Assembly (NCBI GenBank): GCA_964019165.1
Contig: OZ025280.1
Coordinates: 6,814,428 to 6,878,427, forward strand
DNA from: Mastigias papua
Lineage: Eukaryota > Cnidaria > Scyphozoa > Rhizostomeae > Mastigiidae
Direction of reading: 5' to 3'
DNA length: 64,000 bases
Part shown: piece after piece, positions 12,407 to 25,092 of the stretch
How positions within the stretch are numbered: position 1 is the stretch's first letter
Layout of the letters: every line of letters starts with the position of its first letter
Notes under the pieces: generated by a model
What the model was told of the DNA's origin: nothing
Seen by the model: the letters and a program-made list of their open reading frames with translations, nothing else
The model's database searches: none
Made by a program: the position numbers and the translations under genes

Positions 12407-12946
12407 ATGGAGTTTGTTTTTTCAACAATTATTGCAAGCCGTGGCTGGCATGTGTATGGCAAATCCAAATGGCAAACATCAAAAGAAGGCCAGGAGTTGT
12501 TCGCAGAGAATGAAAGTGATAGCAATATCTTGAAATTTGATCCTTATGCTGTAGCTTGGAAAATCAAATTTGCTTATAAAATCGCACCCATTGTTGTTGG
12601 TCATATCCCCAAGGAAATTTCACGTTATGTTCATTTATTCCTTATTCACGGTGGCACTGCGACTGCGATCACATGTTCTGGGAAATATTACCCTTCCCCT
12701 ATTCCAAAAGGAGGACTTGAAATCTTGTTGAAGAGATTAAAAGAACTCATTGAAGCAAACTACAAAGAGCCTTTGATGAACTTAGCTGGAAGCATTGATG
12801 TGCATGGATATTGCAAAAATGACCAAAATGTAGCAGATGGATTTCAGGGTGTGATTATAATTAACGATGACGAGATAGATTCGGAGGAGAGAAGAGGGCA
12901 GTGCATCATTTACAAGAAGACTTCCGTTAGAGGAAAGTTTCCATAG
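12407..12946 (+). CDS. HIRAN-like domain protein inside a pogo-like transposon
   Basis: An uninterrupted 179-codon frame starts at ATG 12407. It contains ASRGWHVYGKSKW (about residues 10-22), then GQELFAENE, DPYAVAWK and VVGHIPKEISRYVHLFLIHG (about 63-82), and ends its conserved part with PSPIPKGGLEI. The spacing of G...L..E, D.YAVA, VGHIP and SR...FL..GG matches HIRAN-type folds, which in other proteins bind DNA 3' ends. I recall free-standing proteins of this kind in cnidarians, but could not search. It stands divergently to the dead transposase within shared TIRs, so it was mobilised with the element. Open frame and conserved spacing suggest recent constraint or a young copy; expression is unknown. 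The HIRAN assignment is inference. Confidence 0.6.
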   Translation: MEFVFSTIIASRGWHVYGKSKWQTSKEGQELFAENESDSNILKFDPYAVAWKIKFAYKIAPIVVGHIPKEISRYVHLFLIHGGTATAITCSGKYYPSPIPKGGLEILLKRLKELIEANYKEPLMNLAGSIDVHGYCKNDQNVADGFQGVIIINDDEIDSEERRGQCIIYKKTSVRGKFP

Positions 12947-13586
12947 ATCGCACTTTAAAATCCCTTTCAACAAATTGTCTTTTTGCCGATCAATGGCTGT
13001 CTCATAAGTCTCAGGTGTGATTGAAACTGAATGACATTTTTATGTAGCTTGGTTTGCAGTATCGTGTTTATTCTTGTATTATATTTGTCTATGAATGTGA
13101 TTGAGAATAATTATAAAACATTACAATTTTCATCATTTTGAGTAAATGTCCCTTAACCCAGCAAGGATCTAGATTTTGAGCCCTTTCTCCCCTATTACGA
13201 ATCGCAAAATTTACAAAGTAAGAAACTTTGATTTGACTTCATGGTGAAAAGTTCAGTTAGAGGCAAACAAGAATTTCATGCTGGGAGGACTTGCCAAAAA
13301 CAGAATCTTTAAAATTCTGGGGCATCACACCATGATTCTCCTATAACCCCCTTTCCCCCAAGGAAAGCTGGCACAATCTCTTATAATCTGTGCACACCCT
13401 TCCTCCCCTTAACGGTGTAACGCGTCTTGTGAATAGTCCCTCATTTCAACGATTCTGATAGTGTAAATGGGCTTAAAACATTCGGCAGCTTTAAACTTCG
13501 GCAAACGAAAAGTTTCGGACAAAAAAACTTTCGGACACAGTTTTCTGCCGAAACTTTTTTGTCCGAAACTTTTCGAGGTTAATGTA

Positions 13587-14621
13587 TGACGCAAGTTCTA
13601 GACAGCATGATATGGAATCCCCATATCATCGCCTTGCATTAAACTATAGACTTCCCTTTGTTTAAGATTTCGTAAACTCTAGCCTTGCATCAGACTTGAA
13701 TGCTAGGATGGTTCGAGAATAAGATAAGGTTAGAATATCACTATATATGGTTAGATTTTGATAGCACAATTGCGCGTGATGATTGCATGTTGTAATTGCA
13801 ATGCTTGTGCAATCCAAGCATGCTCTCCAATATATATGACGAGTTTAGAGTATAGAGAGAAGAGAAGGAGAAGGTTCAATGGCAGGGACGTGAGTCTCCT
13901 AGCCGAACCACTTGTATAGGTATTTGAATGTAGATAAAGGTTGATAGTTATCATAATATACATTAGCTACAACGACTCGAAAGACCGCTCGTGGAACAAG
14001 GCATCCTGACAATGATAAGCCAAAGGCCGCAGCGCAAAGTCAACATCATCATCGTGATTGCAGTTTTTTCATAGACTAGATCTTTTTATTTTATTTTTGC
14101 TCAATTTTACAATGGTGACAGTTTCAGTTCAATTTCACAGAAATATTATGACCTATTAGGCACAAATGTTGACCGAACAGCTTTCTAGATGAATAATAAA
14201 TACAAACCACGGTCCTCCTGCATTTTCCAGGGACTTAATTATTTTAGTCCAAACTGCTTATAATGTACCCTCAATAGGAAACTTGCCCCCCCTGCCCTCA
14301 GTGCGGGAAGGCGTGCCTGAATATCTGTGCTCATATTATGTCTGATCTAGATTTCAACCGTTCACTGTGGAGGAGAAAGAGAGCTATTCTGTGGTATGGA
14401 GGTAAAATATAACACTGTGCAGGTTAATAAATATTGAAACATCACTTCTCTGTTTTCATAGTGTGAATTCACTCAGAATAATACATCTTTCTCAGTTATC
14501 CAGTTATTTGCTGAGACATGCGTCGGAAGCATGCTAATCGTTATTGACACAACCACGAGAGATAGGCCAGTACTCTGTTTTGTTTGTAGCAGGTAAGTGG
14601 GCTGCTAGGAGGAAGAAAGGC
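13587..14621. other. Upstream region of plus-strand CUB gene
   Basis: This is non-coding. A possible hAT-type end (gggaaggcgtgcctg, the inverse of CAGGCACGCC...) lies at about 14304-14320, resembling the element at 62578-62724, but its second end was not found. No TATA box or initiator could be fixed with confidence. The in-frame codons upstream of ATG 14622 (from about 14544) include a 'gcaggtaagt' word that could be a splice donor of a 5' untranslated exon. Confidence 0.35.
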
Positions 14622-17600
14622 ATGGAATTGTGGCACGCACTTGCTTTCGTGTCGGCCATTCTGTCGGTAAATGCCGGCTGTAAGAGCAGAAACTACACAG
14701 CAACGACATTCCCGACGTTTATAGAGAACAGTAATTATGGAAACAATGAGAATTGCGAGTTCAACATCATACCGAGCAATACAACGCTGTATTACTTAGA
14801 AATCGCAGTGCATAAATTTGGCATTCAAGGCAGAATGCCTGATTGTGAAGGAGACTATATGGAATTTTTCATAACAAGGTGAATTTGAGATAAATGCTAT
14901 TACAAGCACGGCGTCGGTAGGGGGTTGCGGAGCTAGGTCCTCCATTTTTTGCCAGCCAGTGATTTTTCTGGTTTTTATCAAGAAATTTTATGTATCCCCC
15001 TACTTTTTATGGATAGCCCCCCACCCCTAACTTTTATTTGGCAGCGCCGTGCTTATACTAGATACTATTTTGTGAATATATCCTACATACCATTATCCAA
15101 GAAGGCTAGTATTAAAATAGTAATGGATAATGGTGTGTATGGTATAAGCATGACAATGGCAATGCTTATTCTCAAATATCTGGGGCGGCAGAGCAAAACG
15201 CTGGTTGGGGACGGGCCTCTAATACACGAGCTAAAAGCTCTGGAATAGAGGCTGCTAAAACAGGTAGTAAAGTACATTTGCAAGAAAAAGTGTAGGGGCT
15301 ACAACCCGCCAGCCCCCTTCCGGCTCCAGCGCTCGTGAATATATGTCAGAATCGAATGTAAATATACAGTACAACGATGGCAATGCTTATTCTTAGAAGT
15401 GCTTTTTCTTAGAAGTGCTTCCTCGCTGGCAATGCCATTTCTTCACACAATAAAATTTATATGCATTGCAATGTTGTATGGGAAATTATACAGTAAGGAA
15501 TAAGGGCAATTTTAGACAGACGTTGAAAAATAGTTTTAGAATTGGTACAGATGCGTATATTCGGGGTGGGGTCATGACGTTTTACAGCAATGAATACAAA
15601 CATAAATACTCATACCCAAATTCTTAGTTCTTAGAACAATAATTGATATGTAAGCTTAGACACTGTGATTGGGCCTATGCATTTTGCAGTTGAATACTGT
15701 GTAGAATGTCCTGTTCTAATGTAACAGGCACTCCATTTGACTCGGCTTAACAGGTTGACCTACTGTTCGGTATTCCGTTCAGTGGCCACGCCATGGAGAA
15801 ACTGGAAAGACATAACTGGAAGATACCCCCTCCCTAGTTTTCTCTAGGATCAATGTTCTAATTTGTGAAGTTTGGGGGGAAAGATTTTAGGGGATGGCGG
15901 ATTTCTAACAAGATTTCCCTAAATTCTCGAGTTTTTTTTTAAACGGCCTCGCTTGAATAAACCCCCAACCCAGATGATGATGAAGGCTTTGATAGAGATT
16001 AATGCTTAAATTTGAACTGTGTCAAGTAAGTCTATAACCGTGAAAAGTCTGTTGGTAGTGCTACTGAACTGCAATACAGCACGAAAAGGTGGAAACATTC
16101 TTTTATCATACAGTTTTGGAAGCTGTCTGTATGCTGAGTGAATGTTTCAGCTTTTTCGTGCTATAGTGACATTCTATAACCTTCCCCCCCCCCGAATATG
16201 CCCGCACCCATAAGGCACCAAAAGTAAATATCATTGCTATTTGTCTCCATTGAAGGGTGTATTTTATTATAAACTGCATTAAAGGATGTGTTGGGTAGCC
16301 CCGCAGTCTGATGTGGCTGGTGGTGCCCCTAGTATACTACTCTTTCAAAACGAATAGTTTTCAAAGCAGGCACCGCGGAACAGGGGGCTGGGGGAGCTAT
16401 AGCCCCCCACTTTTTTCGAAAATAAACAATAATGTTTTAAAGAGGTCAAGAGAATTCGCTAATGATTGATTACTATAGTTTTTCCGGTACTCACACGTGG
16501 CATCTGAATTGAGCACTAGTATTGTGCTGCAGGGATTACTTTTATGTTAAATCGTGACGTCAATAATAGAGTAATATAGCCACTTCGCTAAATTTTAGCT
16601 CCCCCCACTTTCAGACTGCTCCGCGGTCCCTGCAAAGATCAACTTTGTTCACGGAAATACAGTATCAGTGGTATATCACACGGCGTCCATCTTAAGGCAT
16701 AAAGCCACGTGCCTCTAGAAGGCTGGGCCCTGAAAAGGTCCCACGGAACTCAAATTCAATTTAGTATAGGAATCCCTACCATCACTTTCAATATGGGTCC
16801 CACACCTCTTCGTTACGCCACTATGCCAATAATCGCCTTTATATGCAATTCAATTTGTATAGGAAATTAGACTATAAGGTAATAAGGACAATTTTAGATA
16901 GACGGTGAAAAGTAGATTCAGGATTGGTGCAGGTGCGTATATTAGGGATGGGGTCATGACATTTTGCAATAAATTTTCGCTAGTGGGGAAATTTCATAAA
17001 ACGACCACATAGATGGGAAGCTACTGTGACCACGCCTTGCATGAGACATTGGTAGGATAGTAGGCAACACTCGTTACTCATTCACAGTGGAAAAGCCACA
17101 CTTTCTTTTTACATGATGCTAAAACAATCCTTAAGAGTACTACTCTCTCTCTTGGGGAAAGCATAGAGCCTACTCAGGACTTTTCCCCGAGTAGTTAGTC
17201 AATTTAAAGATGGGGTGGGGTTCCATGACACATCCAGAAAAATGTTCAATGGGTCCTTTTCTTGGAAGAAGTAAAAAGTTTGACATATCCTGATATTTCA
17301 TTACCCGCACATTTTCGATGATGGTAGGAGATTTTCAAAGTGGTGGATCTTTCATAAAAAGAAGGATAAGAAAGTCAATTAATTTCTTTACATGCACTAG
17401 ACAAGCCAATGCATTACAAAAGCTATTCTTCAAGTAAGGATTAAAAATTTGCCAATAGGTGCCAGTAGTGCTGACAGTGAGAAAGTTGGTCTAAAATCCC
17501 TCCCTCCCCCAACAGCAGCTCAGTGGATGCTCCTGGGTGATTTTAGCATTTTTGGCACCTCTCTATACTTTTTGAAAAGTTGATCTAATATCAGATATGT

Positions 17601-20600
17601 GGATTCCTTGCAGTAAATAAAGTTTTTGCTCTCAAAAATTCAATTTTAGGCTATAGCATTCCAGTTTGAACTGTCTCTTGAACTATACCAACGATACGTA
17701 TCTCAATTTAGAACAGATTTAACATGTTACTGCCACATTTGTTGATTTGGAATGAAGTTATGTATAAGAATCGCGATACCCTAATAGCGAGTCCATTTAA
17801 AAAGTACATACGCGCTGAAGGGGATGGAGGGGGTACTCAAAAAAGCTTGCGAATGGTACAAGGAGAGGGGATCTTAAAGAACGTACGTAGGCCCATATTT
17901 TTTAAACTCTTAATACTTACGAAGCATTCTAAATACTCAAAACAATCTTTTAGAAAATTATGCACAGAAGATCTTTCTAATTATGAATAGTCTTAATGTT
18001 ATATTTCCCGGGTATGCAATAAATTTTGCGAAGTTTGAATATAGCATGATAAACAATAGATTCAAATATTTAGGTAGAGGGGGTTGATGACTTAAAAGTA
18101 CGTACGCTCGGGGGATGGGGTGCCTGCAAAGCGTACAAAAGCGTACAAAGGTGGAAGGGTGTGGACTATCAATGTAAATTGAGTGTACGTACTTTTTGAA
18201 TGGCCCCTACTGAAGCTCTAACGCTATGAAGTGAGAAATGTGAGAAATTCCTGGCCATACTGGAACCGGTCGTATCATGCAAATAGAGCACTGTACTTTA
18301 ATGTGAAGTGACAGTTTTCAGATCTTGAATTAGTATAAGGTGGAGCTTCATAAGATTGTTCAGGTCCTCTATTTGTCGAAATATGCACAGATGATCTCCC
18401 TTTCTCTCGAAGACATTTAGAAGCTGATATGTACTCCGATATCATCAATAATTCTGTTCAAAATTCATCCCTGTTTTAAATGAATGTGTCAACGAGGAAC
18501 TTGGATCTTTCATATCTTGACATATTGCTTGATGAATTGTGCCTTAATTTGACCATGGTACAACTAATGATTGGTGGCAGGGAGCGGTCAAGGGACAAAG
18601 ACCACGCAGGGGCTATAAGGCCTTATTTTGCACTAAGTGAAGACAGTTTTTCCAATCTTAAAACAGACTAGGTGCTGTGATTCAATGGACAATCAATATA
18701 TGGATTTGGGCAGTAAACTGTCAATAAGAAGAAGGTTCTATGGGAACAAGGATATTGAAATGCTCCTAGGCGTATCTCCATCGTTCCACAATACAAAGTA
18801 TATAAAAAAACTTCTGGTAAAACCGTACTGTCTGATAACACTGCTAAGTAAGGCGTAAGCTATAGTTCTACAGCAGTCAACGAACTACAGAAACATGAGA
18901 ATCGGACCGCAAGAATACTAACTGATAGCAGTTGTAATGCTTTCACAAATCCTACCATTAGAAACAATGCGTGGCATAATGTTCATGAGAGTGATACTGT
19001 GTGAAATTATTTGTACTTGGTATGCAGCTCTGTCAATAATCTGGCTCCTATTTCCCTTATAGAAATGCTCTGAAGACCCTTAAGATACTTGAGGCAGAAA
19101 ACTACGCAATGCTTCAACTAATTTAGAACCTCCTGTGAAAATCTGTTTATGGCTAAAAGTGCTTTTCTAGCAAAGCGCAACAATGTCGGATCATCTGATT
19201 TCGAATATAGAGTTAGGACCATTTCAAACAAGGGTAGGAAACTAAATGGAATATTCTAATCTCTTTCTCTCATTTGAAATTTTCTTATAGTTTTATCTAT
19301 GGCTCTCCATACTCCCAAATTAGTCTATATTTCTTGCACTTAGCGTATATGTTCTGTAATTAACTTATGCTATTTTATCTGTTAATTAATTGATGGAGCC
19401 GGGTACATCGTCCCAATCACTTACGACGATATAGAAACCAGGCTTTAAGGCAAAGATTTCTTAGCCAGTCCACAAAGAATAACAGCTGTACTCTTGATGC
19501 AGTGTACACTAAGCAAGGTTGCACGTGACAGGCAATTAGCACGCTGTACGTAGCATAATCATAGACAAAAGCTGTTGTGTCGCTAAGAATTCTATTATGA
19601 CCATAGGTATCAACTTCTAGAGATTCTATATTGAACTTCTATTCCCGGAGCTGCATTTTGGCGATCAGACGTAGAATTCGGCAGTGATTTTAATTCAGGC
19701 GATGATTTTCATTAATTGGAATCTAACCTATCCATATATCCTTCTTTTGTTTGCATATTGCATAGTCTATGAAATTCAGTACGCAAGCCAGGTGCAAAAA
19801 TGGTATTTATAAGCGATCTAAGCACTGTGCAGAAACCACAACCTATAAATGTTCTTTATATTAGAACCCCAGCAAATTGCATCGAATTCTAGTATTCACA
19901 CCGAGAAATACTCTTTAAATTTGAAATTTCTCACTTTGATTTGAAGAGAACAATGAATACAATATGGACATTTGCAATTTGTTGCAAACCTGGTTTTTCT
20001 AGATCTAGCGATTGTAAGAGACGGAAACTTTGTCATTCGCAGACTTTTGGATTGTTTCTGTTGCTCTAATGTTTTCATATTTCACGCGGGAACTTTCCAT
20101 TAAATTCTACTAGGCACTAATCTAGCTCTTCATAAATTGAAACTAAAGCATTACTATATTTGTATATCTACCTTGAATGTAAAAATGTGTTTGACAGTTT
20201 TACAACCAACAACAGACCATGCTTTATCCATTAAAAGAGAGCCCTAAATTCCTGTCTTACATTCTAAATTCTTGTCCATTTTGCTCGGCATTCCTTTGCT
20301 GATAGATCATTACTCTAATTCTCAATTTATGTTGTTATTATTTCTTGTTATTTCTTGCTAGGTCGCAGATAAGCATTGGTAAATATTGCTCAGCTAACAC
20401 GCATGGTGGACCTTTCACGATATACTCTGCTGATGGTTATGCAAAAGTGCAATTTACATCAAACGCCTTGCATACTGACCTTGGTTTTCAATTCTCATTT
20501 GAGCTGAAACCCTTAAGAGAAACTCTAGGATCAAGCATTGCTGATGACTGTATGTGAGTGATTTCTCTGTTTCAAAATAGACATGATTATTGTATCTTTT

Positions 20601-23600
20601 AAAATGACAATGTTTCCAGAAGCTCTTCGTAGGGACCACAGATGTTGTATCCAAGCCTTTGTACGAAGTTCATTTCAACAGAATCTTATACTGCTTTAAG
20701 TGCTATCGTTGTACCGAGGTTACTTATCTTCTGGAAATGTGCCCACCCAGCTTCTGATGAATGGCTTTCTAGAAAGGTACCTTACCCTATAGAAAAGATC
20801 AGCTCCATAGGTTGTATTGTATGAAAATTTTCTAATATTGACCTTGTTATAGAATTTGTTGAATGTTTCTTGTCTCCCCCCAGCAATCTTCTAATGCTTC
20901 TGCTGTTATCAGCAGTCCTTGACCTTGTATCTGCATCAATATTTTCCTGTATGAATGAACTTTACAATGTTAGCATCTTGATATTGTTCTGTATTCCAAT
21001 TAGTCCTGGGTATCATTAGATATAATTAGTAATGCTGCTTGTTTGTGTAATAGAAATGAAATTTTCTTTTCAAATGCAGATATGTGCAAGATACTTGGAA
21101 ACAGTTTGCTCCTAACAAATATCAATGTTTTAAACCGGAAATCTAAGTTTAATTATTTTGAGATTATATGATTATATGATTATATGACCTAACTTACCGC
21201 TTCACACAGAAAGAGTTACACTGTTGAACACACTACTGTTCTTCATTCTACTGGTTGGCCAGTGGGGTACGCTGCTGCCGTTACAAAGTGTGAGCACGTG
21301 GTTGCAAATGCAGCCAAGCAAGAGGTGCAAATAGCTATAATGGATATAGATGTGAACAACCGAGCAGTAAAAGGCTGTGATGTCCAAGATGATTACATTC
21401 AAATTAGAGGTATGTTGGCAATCATATTTGAACAAGGTTAGCTTAGAATGGATAATTTTTCGTGTAGGTTACTACTCAGTGTCTATTTGCTTTAAGTACT
21501 ACTTACTTTGTTTTTAAATCTAGTTGTCTTTGCAGAAGACAATCTCAATATCCCCTCAAAGTCTTAATTATCAGCTTTGTTGTATGTAAAGAGGATGTGA
21601 ATTTCTTTATTCAAAGACAGGCATTCATTATCTCGCCTATTTCGCAGCACTCCAACATAAAAACATGGTAGAAACAGCAATTATAATTTTTTCCATTCAA
21701 CCTATGTCTGCATCTGCGCATATCACCTGTCCGATTCTAATGGATGTCCTACGGCGTATTTGTTTTATTAGCGACACCTGGTAAATCTTTTCAGATTGTC
21801 CTCTTCACGTACCTGATTGAATCTGAATCACGCTGTAAGGCTTTCCTCGTATAAATTCTTCCTTTTGCATTATTTTGTAGATATCCGGGCGTTTCTCTTG
21901 TACGGAAAGATAAGTAATATATTTGTTTAAGCAGACAGAGTCTTCCTATCCTGCCAGCCTTTCTCTTTTGCAATAAATGTATAAGCATTAAACACAAGTT
22001 TGGTATGCTTGTGTGTGGCATTTGTGTGTAAAGTGCCGCTCAACTCCTGTGGCCTCCATCTTCCTGATGCTTCTCACAGCTTTGCTTCTAAACTTTTCTA
22101 CCTCAACTCTAGACTTTGCCAAGAAATCATGAACTATCACTGTGTTATTGCTAGCAATTTTTATTTCTTCAAGTGGGTCCATTATCCCTTTAGCCTATTT
22201 CTGAAATACTATGGAAAAATTTATGGATTCTGATTTTTTGCTTTGATTGTGGAACGTTCAGTTCGGAGCTCAGTAGCCTAACTGAGAAACTAGAAAGGAA
22301 TGTAGCGAGTTGCTAACTGTTTACTGTGAATATAGCATACTAGTCGACCAGCGCTAGCTTTCTTTGGCGAACCTTCTTGCCCATTACCTGCAAATCAGGA
22401 GTGCTGTGGAGGTGTACCCGCAGGGCTCAACTCCCTTGATGAAACAGGACGAGTATTGGGGAGCCTCGGTCCCCATTGCAACGAGCGTATGCTATTCTGA
22501 TGGATAATAAGAGCAGGCCTTTCCTTACAGCTTTTTCGGTATTTTGCGTAAATTATGTGTATATTTTTCAATAATCTATCGTGTGTAGCCACAGAAATTG
22601 TCAACAGAAGTAGCTTGCAGAACAGCAATTCTTTTAATTACGCAAAACGTCGCCATGCCTCAATTGCGTATAAAGGGGTGATATTTGACTCAAAAGAACC
22701 ATCTTGACTTACAGCGATTACATTGACACTTTCAAAGATTGTAGTTTTGCTTAAAGCACACCAACTGAACCTATGCGATCACAAAATGAAATTTGACTTT
22801 TTACATGCTATGATAAGATTTCTGATATATGTTTATTGCAGATATCAGTGTTGGTTGTATATTCCTCGTCCTGTTCTTCGCTGACTTTGAATATATGTTT
22901 TAAGCGAACATATTGCAGGTGAAAATGAGAAGAAAGAAATGAAACTTGTTACACGGAAGCTTTGTAAGACCAACGAAGTTCATGTATACAGGACACGCTA
23001 CTCTCCAATTTACATCGATTTCATCCGCAAAAGGGGATCTGGATCGAGCCTCAGGGGATACGTCATAGGAGTTAAGATGTTTGACTTTAAGCCTGGTAGG
23101 TTTAAAATTTGCTGTTGAAAGTTTCGCTATTAGGTAATGGTTACCAAGTGAAATTAGAAGGGAGAACCTGATGCAACTCTTTTTGCCGGACTTTAATAGA
23201 CCGTAAGCAATTTTCTCAAGATCAATATTTTGGCTAAGTTATGAATTTTAATCAAAAGTTTAATGTTTGCTTACTCCCTACTACAAAAGAACAATCAAAC
23301 CCGTACATTTTGAGAGGAGTGATCCTCACGAAATTAATTGCTCAGCATATTGAGAAAGAATCTGAGCAGCTCATTTTGAGAAATATTTATCTGTGGGTAC
23401 CTGAGATTTATCTATAGTTAATTAGGATCTGTCTACACGTTTACTTATCGATTGTTGAACTATAAACGAATGTGGCTGCTTTAATCTTTAGATTTTTGTG
23501 TGTATGTATGACAAATAGTTTTACATTGCAGTTTTATTCCATTGTTGACAACAAAATGCAAACGCAGTACCAGAGATTAGTTTATATTCTGGCCTTGGAA

Positions 23601-23922
23601 GAGTTTTTCAACGGAATTTAATTGCGCACACCATTTGCCTTTGTTTTTCTGGTTACCTCTTCATAACTTCATTTAAAAGGGTGTCTTTGAATTAAGCTTC
23701 TTCTAGGTCATATCTGAATATATTCATATCTACGTTCTAGGATCCTCTTTCCTTACTTTTTCAGGGACAAAGTCACCAGATGACGGTCGTATACTTAAAG
23801 AAGTTGAAATAATTCCCAATGAAAAAGCAAGAAGGCCGAGAAATGCAGCGTCAACACAACATTGTTATTCAAATTTCATTTTAATTTTTGTCACATCACT
23901 TTTTTGTATCGTACAATCCTAA
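14622..23922 (+). CDS. Secreted, probably GPI-anchored protein with two CUB domains
   Basis: Five exons join in phase to 984 nt (327 residues): 14622-14878, 20362-20553, 21210-21409, 22919-23095 and 23765-23922. All introns are GT...AG. The signal peptide is MELWHALAFVSAILSVNAG. CUB1 (about 20-149) has cysteines 20, 45, 75 and 95. CUB2 (about 149-250) has cysteines near 149, 177, 206 and 232, so both disulfide pairs of each domain are present. Sequons include NYT and NTT in CUB1. The last exon carries a basic spacer (RRPRNAAS) and then a hydrophobic end (FILIFVTSLFCIVQS) at the very C-terminus, the layout of a GPI-attachment signal with a likely omega site at N-A-A/S. No catalytic domain is present, so a cell-surface binding or adhesion role is inferred. 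The closest relative in the window is the divergent copy at 3012-7016. Confidence 0.88.
14904..15057. mobile_element. Short MITE, ends AAGCACGGCG
   Basis: The left end aagcacggcgtcggtagggg and the right end, inverted, ataagcacggcgctgcc enclose 154 bp with G-rich and C-rich subtermini. Related sequence (caagcacggcgtcac) occurs at about 55778. It lies just inside intron 1 of the CUB gene. No clear target duplication was found. Confidence 0.45.
15089..15143. repeat. Short hairpin
   Basis: CATACCATTATCCA and its near-inverse TGGATAATGGTGTGTATG face each other across about 25 bp. It could fold as an RNA or DNA hairpin; no function is assigned. Confidence 0.45.
16059..16168. mobile_element. Palindromic fragment of Penelope-like element tails
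   Basis: Two inverted copies meet here: 'agcacgaaaaggtggaaaca' with 'cttttatcatacag' on the left, and 'ctgtatgctgagtgaatgtt' with 'ctttttcgtgctatagtg' on the right. The same words form the tails of the Penelope-like copies at 30700-30830 and 35420-35800. The hammerhead core (CTGACGA...GAAA) is deleted at the centre, leaving only the 3' ribozyme arms. Located in intron 1 of the plus-strand CUB gene. Confidence 0.6.
16367..16632. mobile_element. hAT-like MITE (266 bp)
   Basis: The left end is CAGGCACCGCGGAACAG and the right end, inverted, is CAGGGACCGCGGAGCAG: 17-bp TIRs with two mismatches. CAAAG flanks both sides, a partial target duplication. CAGGG-type termini fit hAT, although a full 8-bp duplication is not visible. 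No coding content. Confidence 0.6.
17785..18211. mobile_element. MITE with TAGGGGCCATTCAAAAAGTACGTAC-type ends
   Basis: The left end (tagcgagtccatttaaaaag, then tacatacgc) and the inverted right end (taggggccattcaaaaagta, then cgtacac) are matching TIRs of about 28 bp with several mismatches. G-rich 'gggggatggggtg' words follow both. The reading frame 17724-17990 crosses the left end and is spurious. Confidence 0.6.
18860..19300 (+). pseudogene. LINE reverse transcriptase C-terminal remnant
   Basis: The plus strand reads CSTAVNELQKHENRTARIL followed by TDSSCN. This corresponds to the LQ.LQNRAARIIT..S segment that follows the RT domain in L2/CR1-like LINEs, as in the better copy at 38280-38335 (LQKLQNRAARIITNSS). 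Downstream homology is broken by stops and frameshifts. Dead fragment in intron 1 of the CUB gene. Confidence 0.55.
19301..20361. other. End of CUB intron 1, nothing further seen
   Basis: AT-rich intronic sequence ending in the acceptor ttgctag before exon 2 at 20362. No repeat with definable ends. Confidence 0.4.
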
Positions 23923-24229
23923 AAAACAATTGAAACCAATAGATTTTTATCTAGCAAGTCGTCTATCCTTGAAGATAGACCTACCTCGAAAATAGGCCTT
24001 TTCCTTTGTCATATACCACTTTTCGAGGTTTTAGAATTGGGATTGGCTTCCACATCGAACTCTGTGTATGGAGACATTTTTGCGACAAATTGATTTATTA
24101 GTAATGTTCTTCCTATCGTGCTTTTTCTTATCCCTTTGCCAAGAACATTCTTAAAAAAGCTAATTGCACTCTAGAATGTAGCTAATTTTCGAGAGAACAC
24201 AGTGTGCACTCACTAAAAAAGCATTTAGC

Positions 24230-24248
24230 TATATATATATATATATAA

Positions 24249-24341
<93 letters not shown>
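24230..24341. repeat. (TA)n microsatellite
   Basis: About 110 bp of nearly pure TA with a few interruptions, about 300 bp downstream of the CUB gene stop. The Ile-Tyr reading frame over it is an artefact. Confidence 0.95.
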
Positions 24342-24342
<1 letters not shown>

Positions 24343-25092
24343 GTATTTTAGTTATTTTAGTTACACTCGAGCTGTCTATTCTGATTCTGCACAATATAGT
24401 TAATTGCAATGAGCAAGTCACAGGATGAGCTCATAGTTGCTTGGAATATCTCGATTTATAACCTCTCAAGCTGGTCAGCGTTCTACTGACCTCTACGCTA
24501 GCGGGAAGACTTGCTTAAAAATTTCTTGTGGGAAGTCATATCAAATCTATAGCCTATGTAGAAAGGTTGAAAAATAAACTTGCACCTTACTTATGTATTT
24601 TAGTTCAGAAAGTTATTTTTATTAGTCCCTGACGATGTGGTGGGATAATTCTTTCACAGTGGGGTTCTTGTCTGAGTAGGCTTTTGGCATGCTATTGGCA
24701 ATATTAGAGGTGTATTGAAACATTTCGCCTTTACTACAGGAAGCAGCACCCAAGTCTTTTATGATAGCCTCGAGGTTACTTGTAATAGCCTCGAGGCTAC
24801 TTCCAATAGGTCTCTTTGATTGCAACCAAAGATTGCAACCTAATGTTGGCATCGCTTAATAGATCCATAATTATGCCTTATGGAGCAACTGCAGATGTCT
24901 TTATTGGTAATGAATATCTTCTGAGCAGTTACGAAATCATGATATTAAGCAGTGGAAGCGCAATCTCATGCAGGCCCTGAAATACAATGGCCTTGACTAC
25001 TAATGTTTACAAGTTTGCCTTTTCGCTTAAATATAATTTGTTATGGTGGTAAAAGCTAGTTCGCAAAGCAGTACCGCAAACAAATCGGAAAT

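Larger units (their letters stand above)
11038..13584. mobile_element. Pogo-like DNA transposon (2,547 bp) with TA target duplication
   Basis: The left end is TA|CATTAACATCGAAAACTTCG and the right end, inverted, is TA|CATTAACCTCGAAAAGTTTC. Both are followed by subterminal arrays of 'tttcggacaaaa' and 'cttcggca' words (11050-11160 and 13485-13575). Between them lie a broken minus-strand DDE transposase and an intact plus-strand HIRAN-like ORF, transcribed divergently. TA flanks and a DDE_1-type transposase fit the pogo/Tigger group. The element sits in the spacer between the two CUB genes. A related end fragment lies at 56090-56265. Confidence 0.78.

Noticed and set aside
12340..12525. Minus-strand frame opposite the HIRAN-like ORF
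   Set aside because: Shadow of the plus-strand gene without recognisable sequence.
24182..24421. Ile-Tyr repeat reading frame
   Set aside because: Translation of a (TA)n microsatellite.
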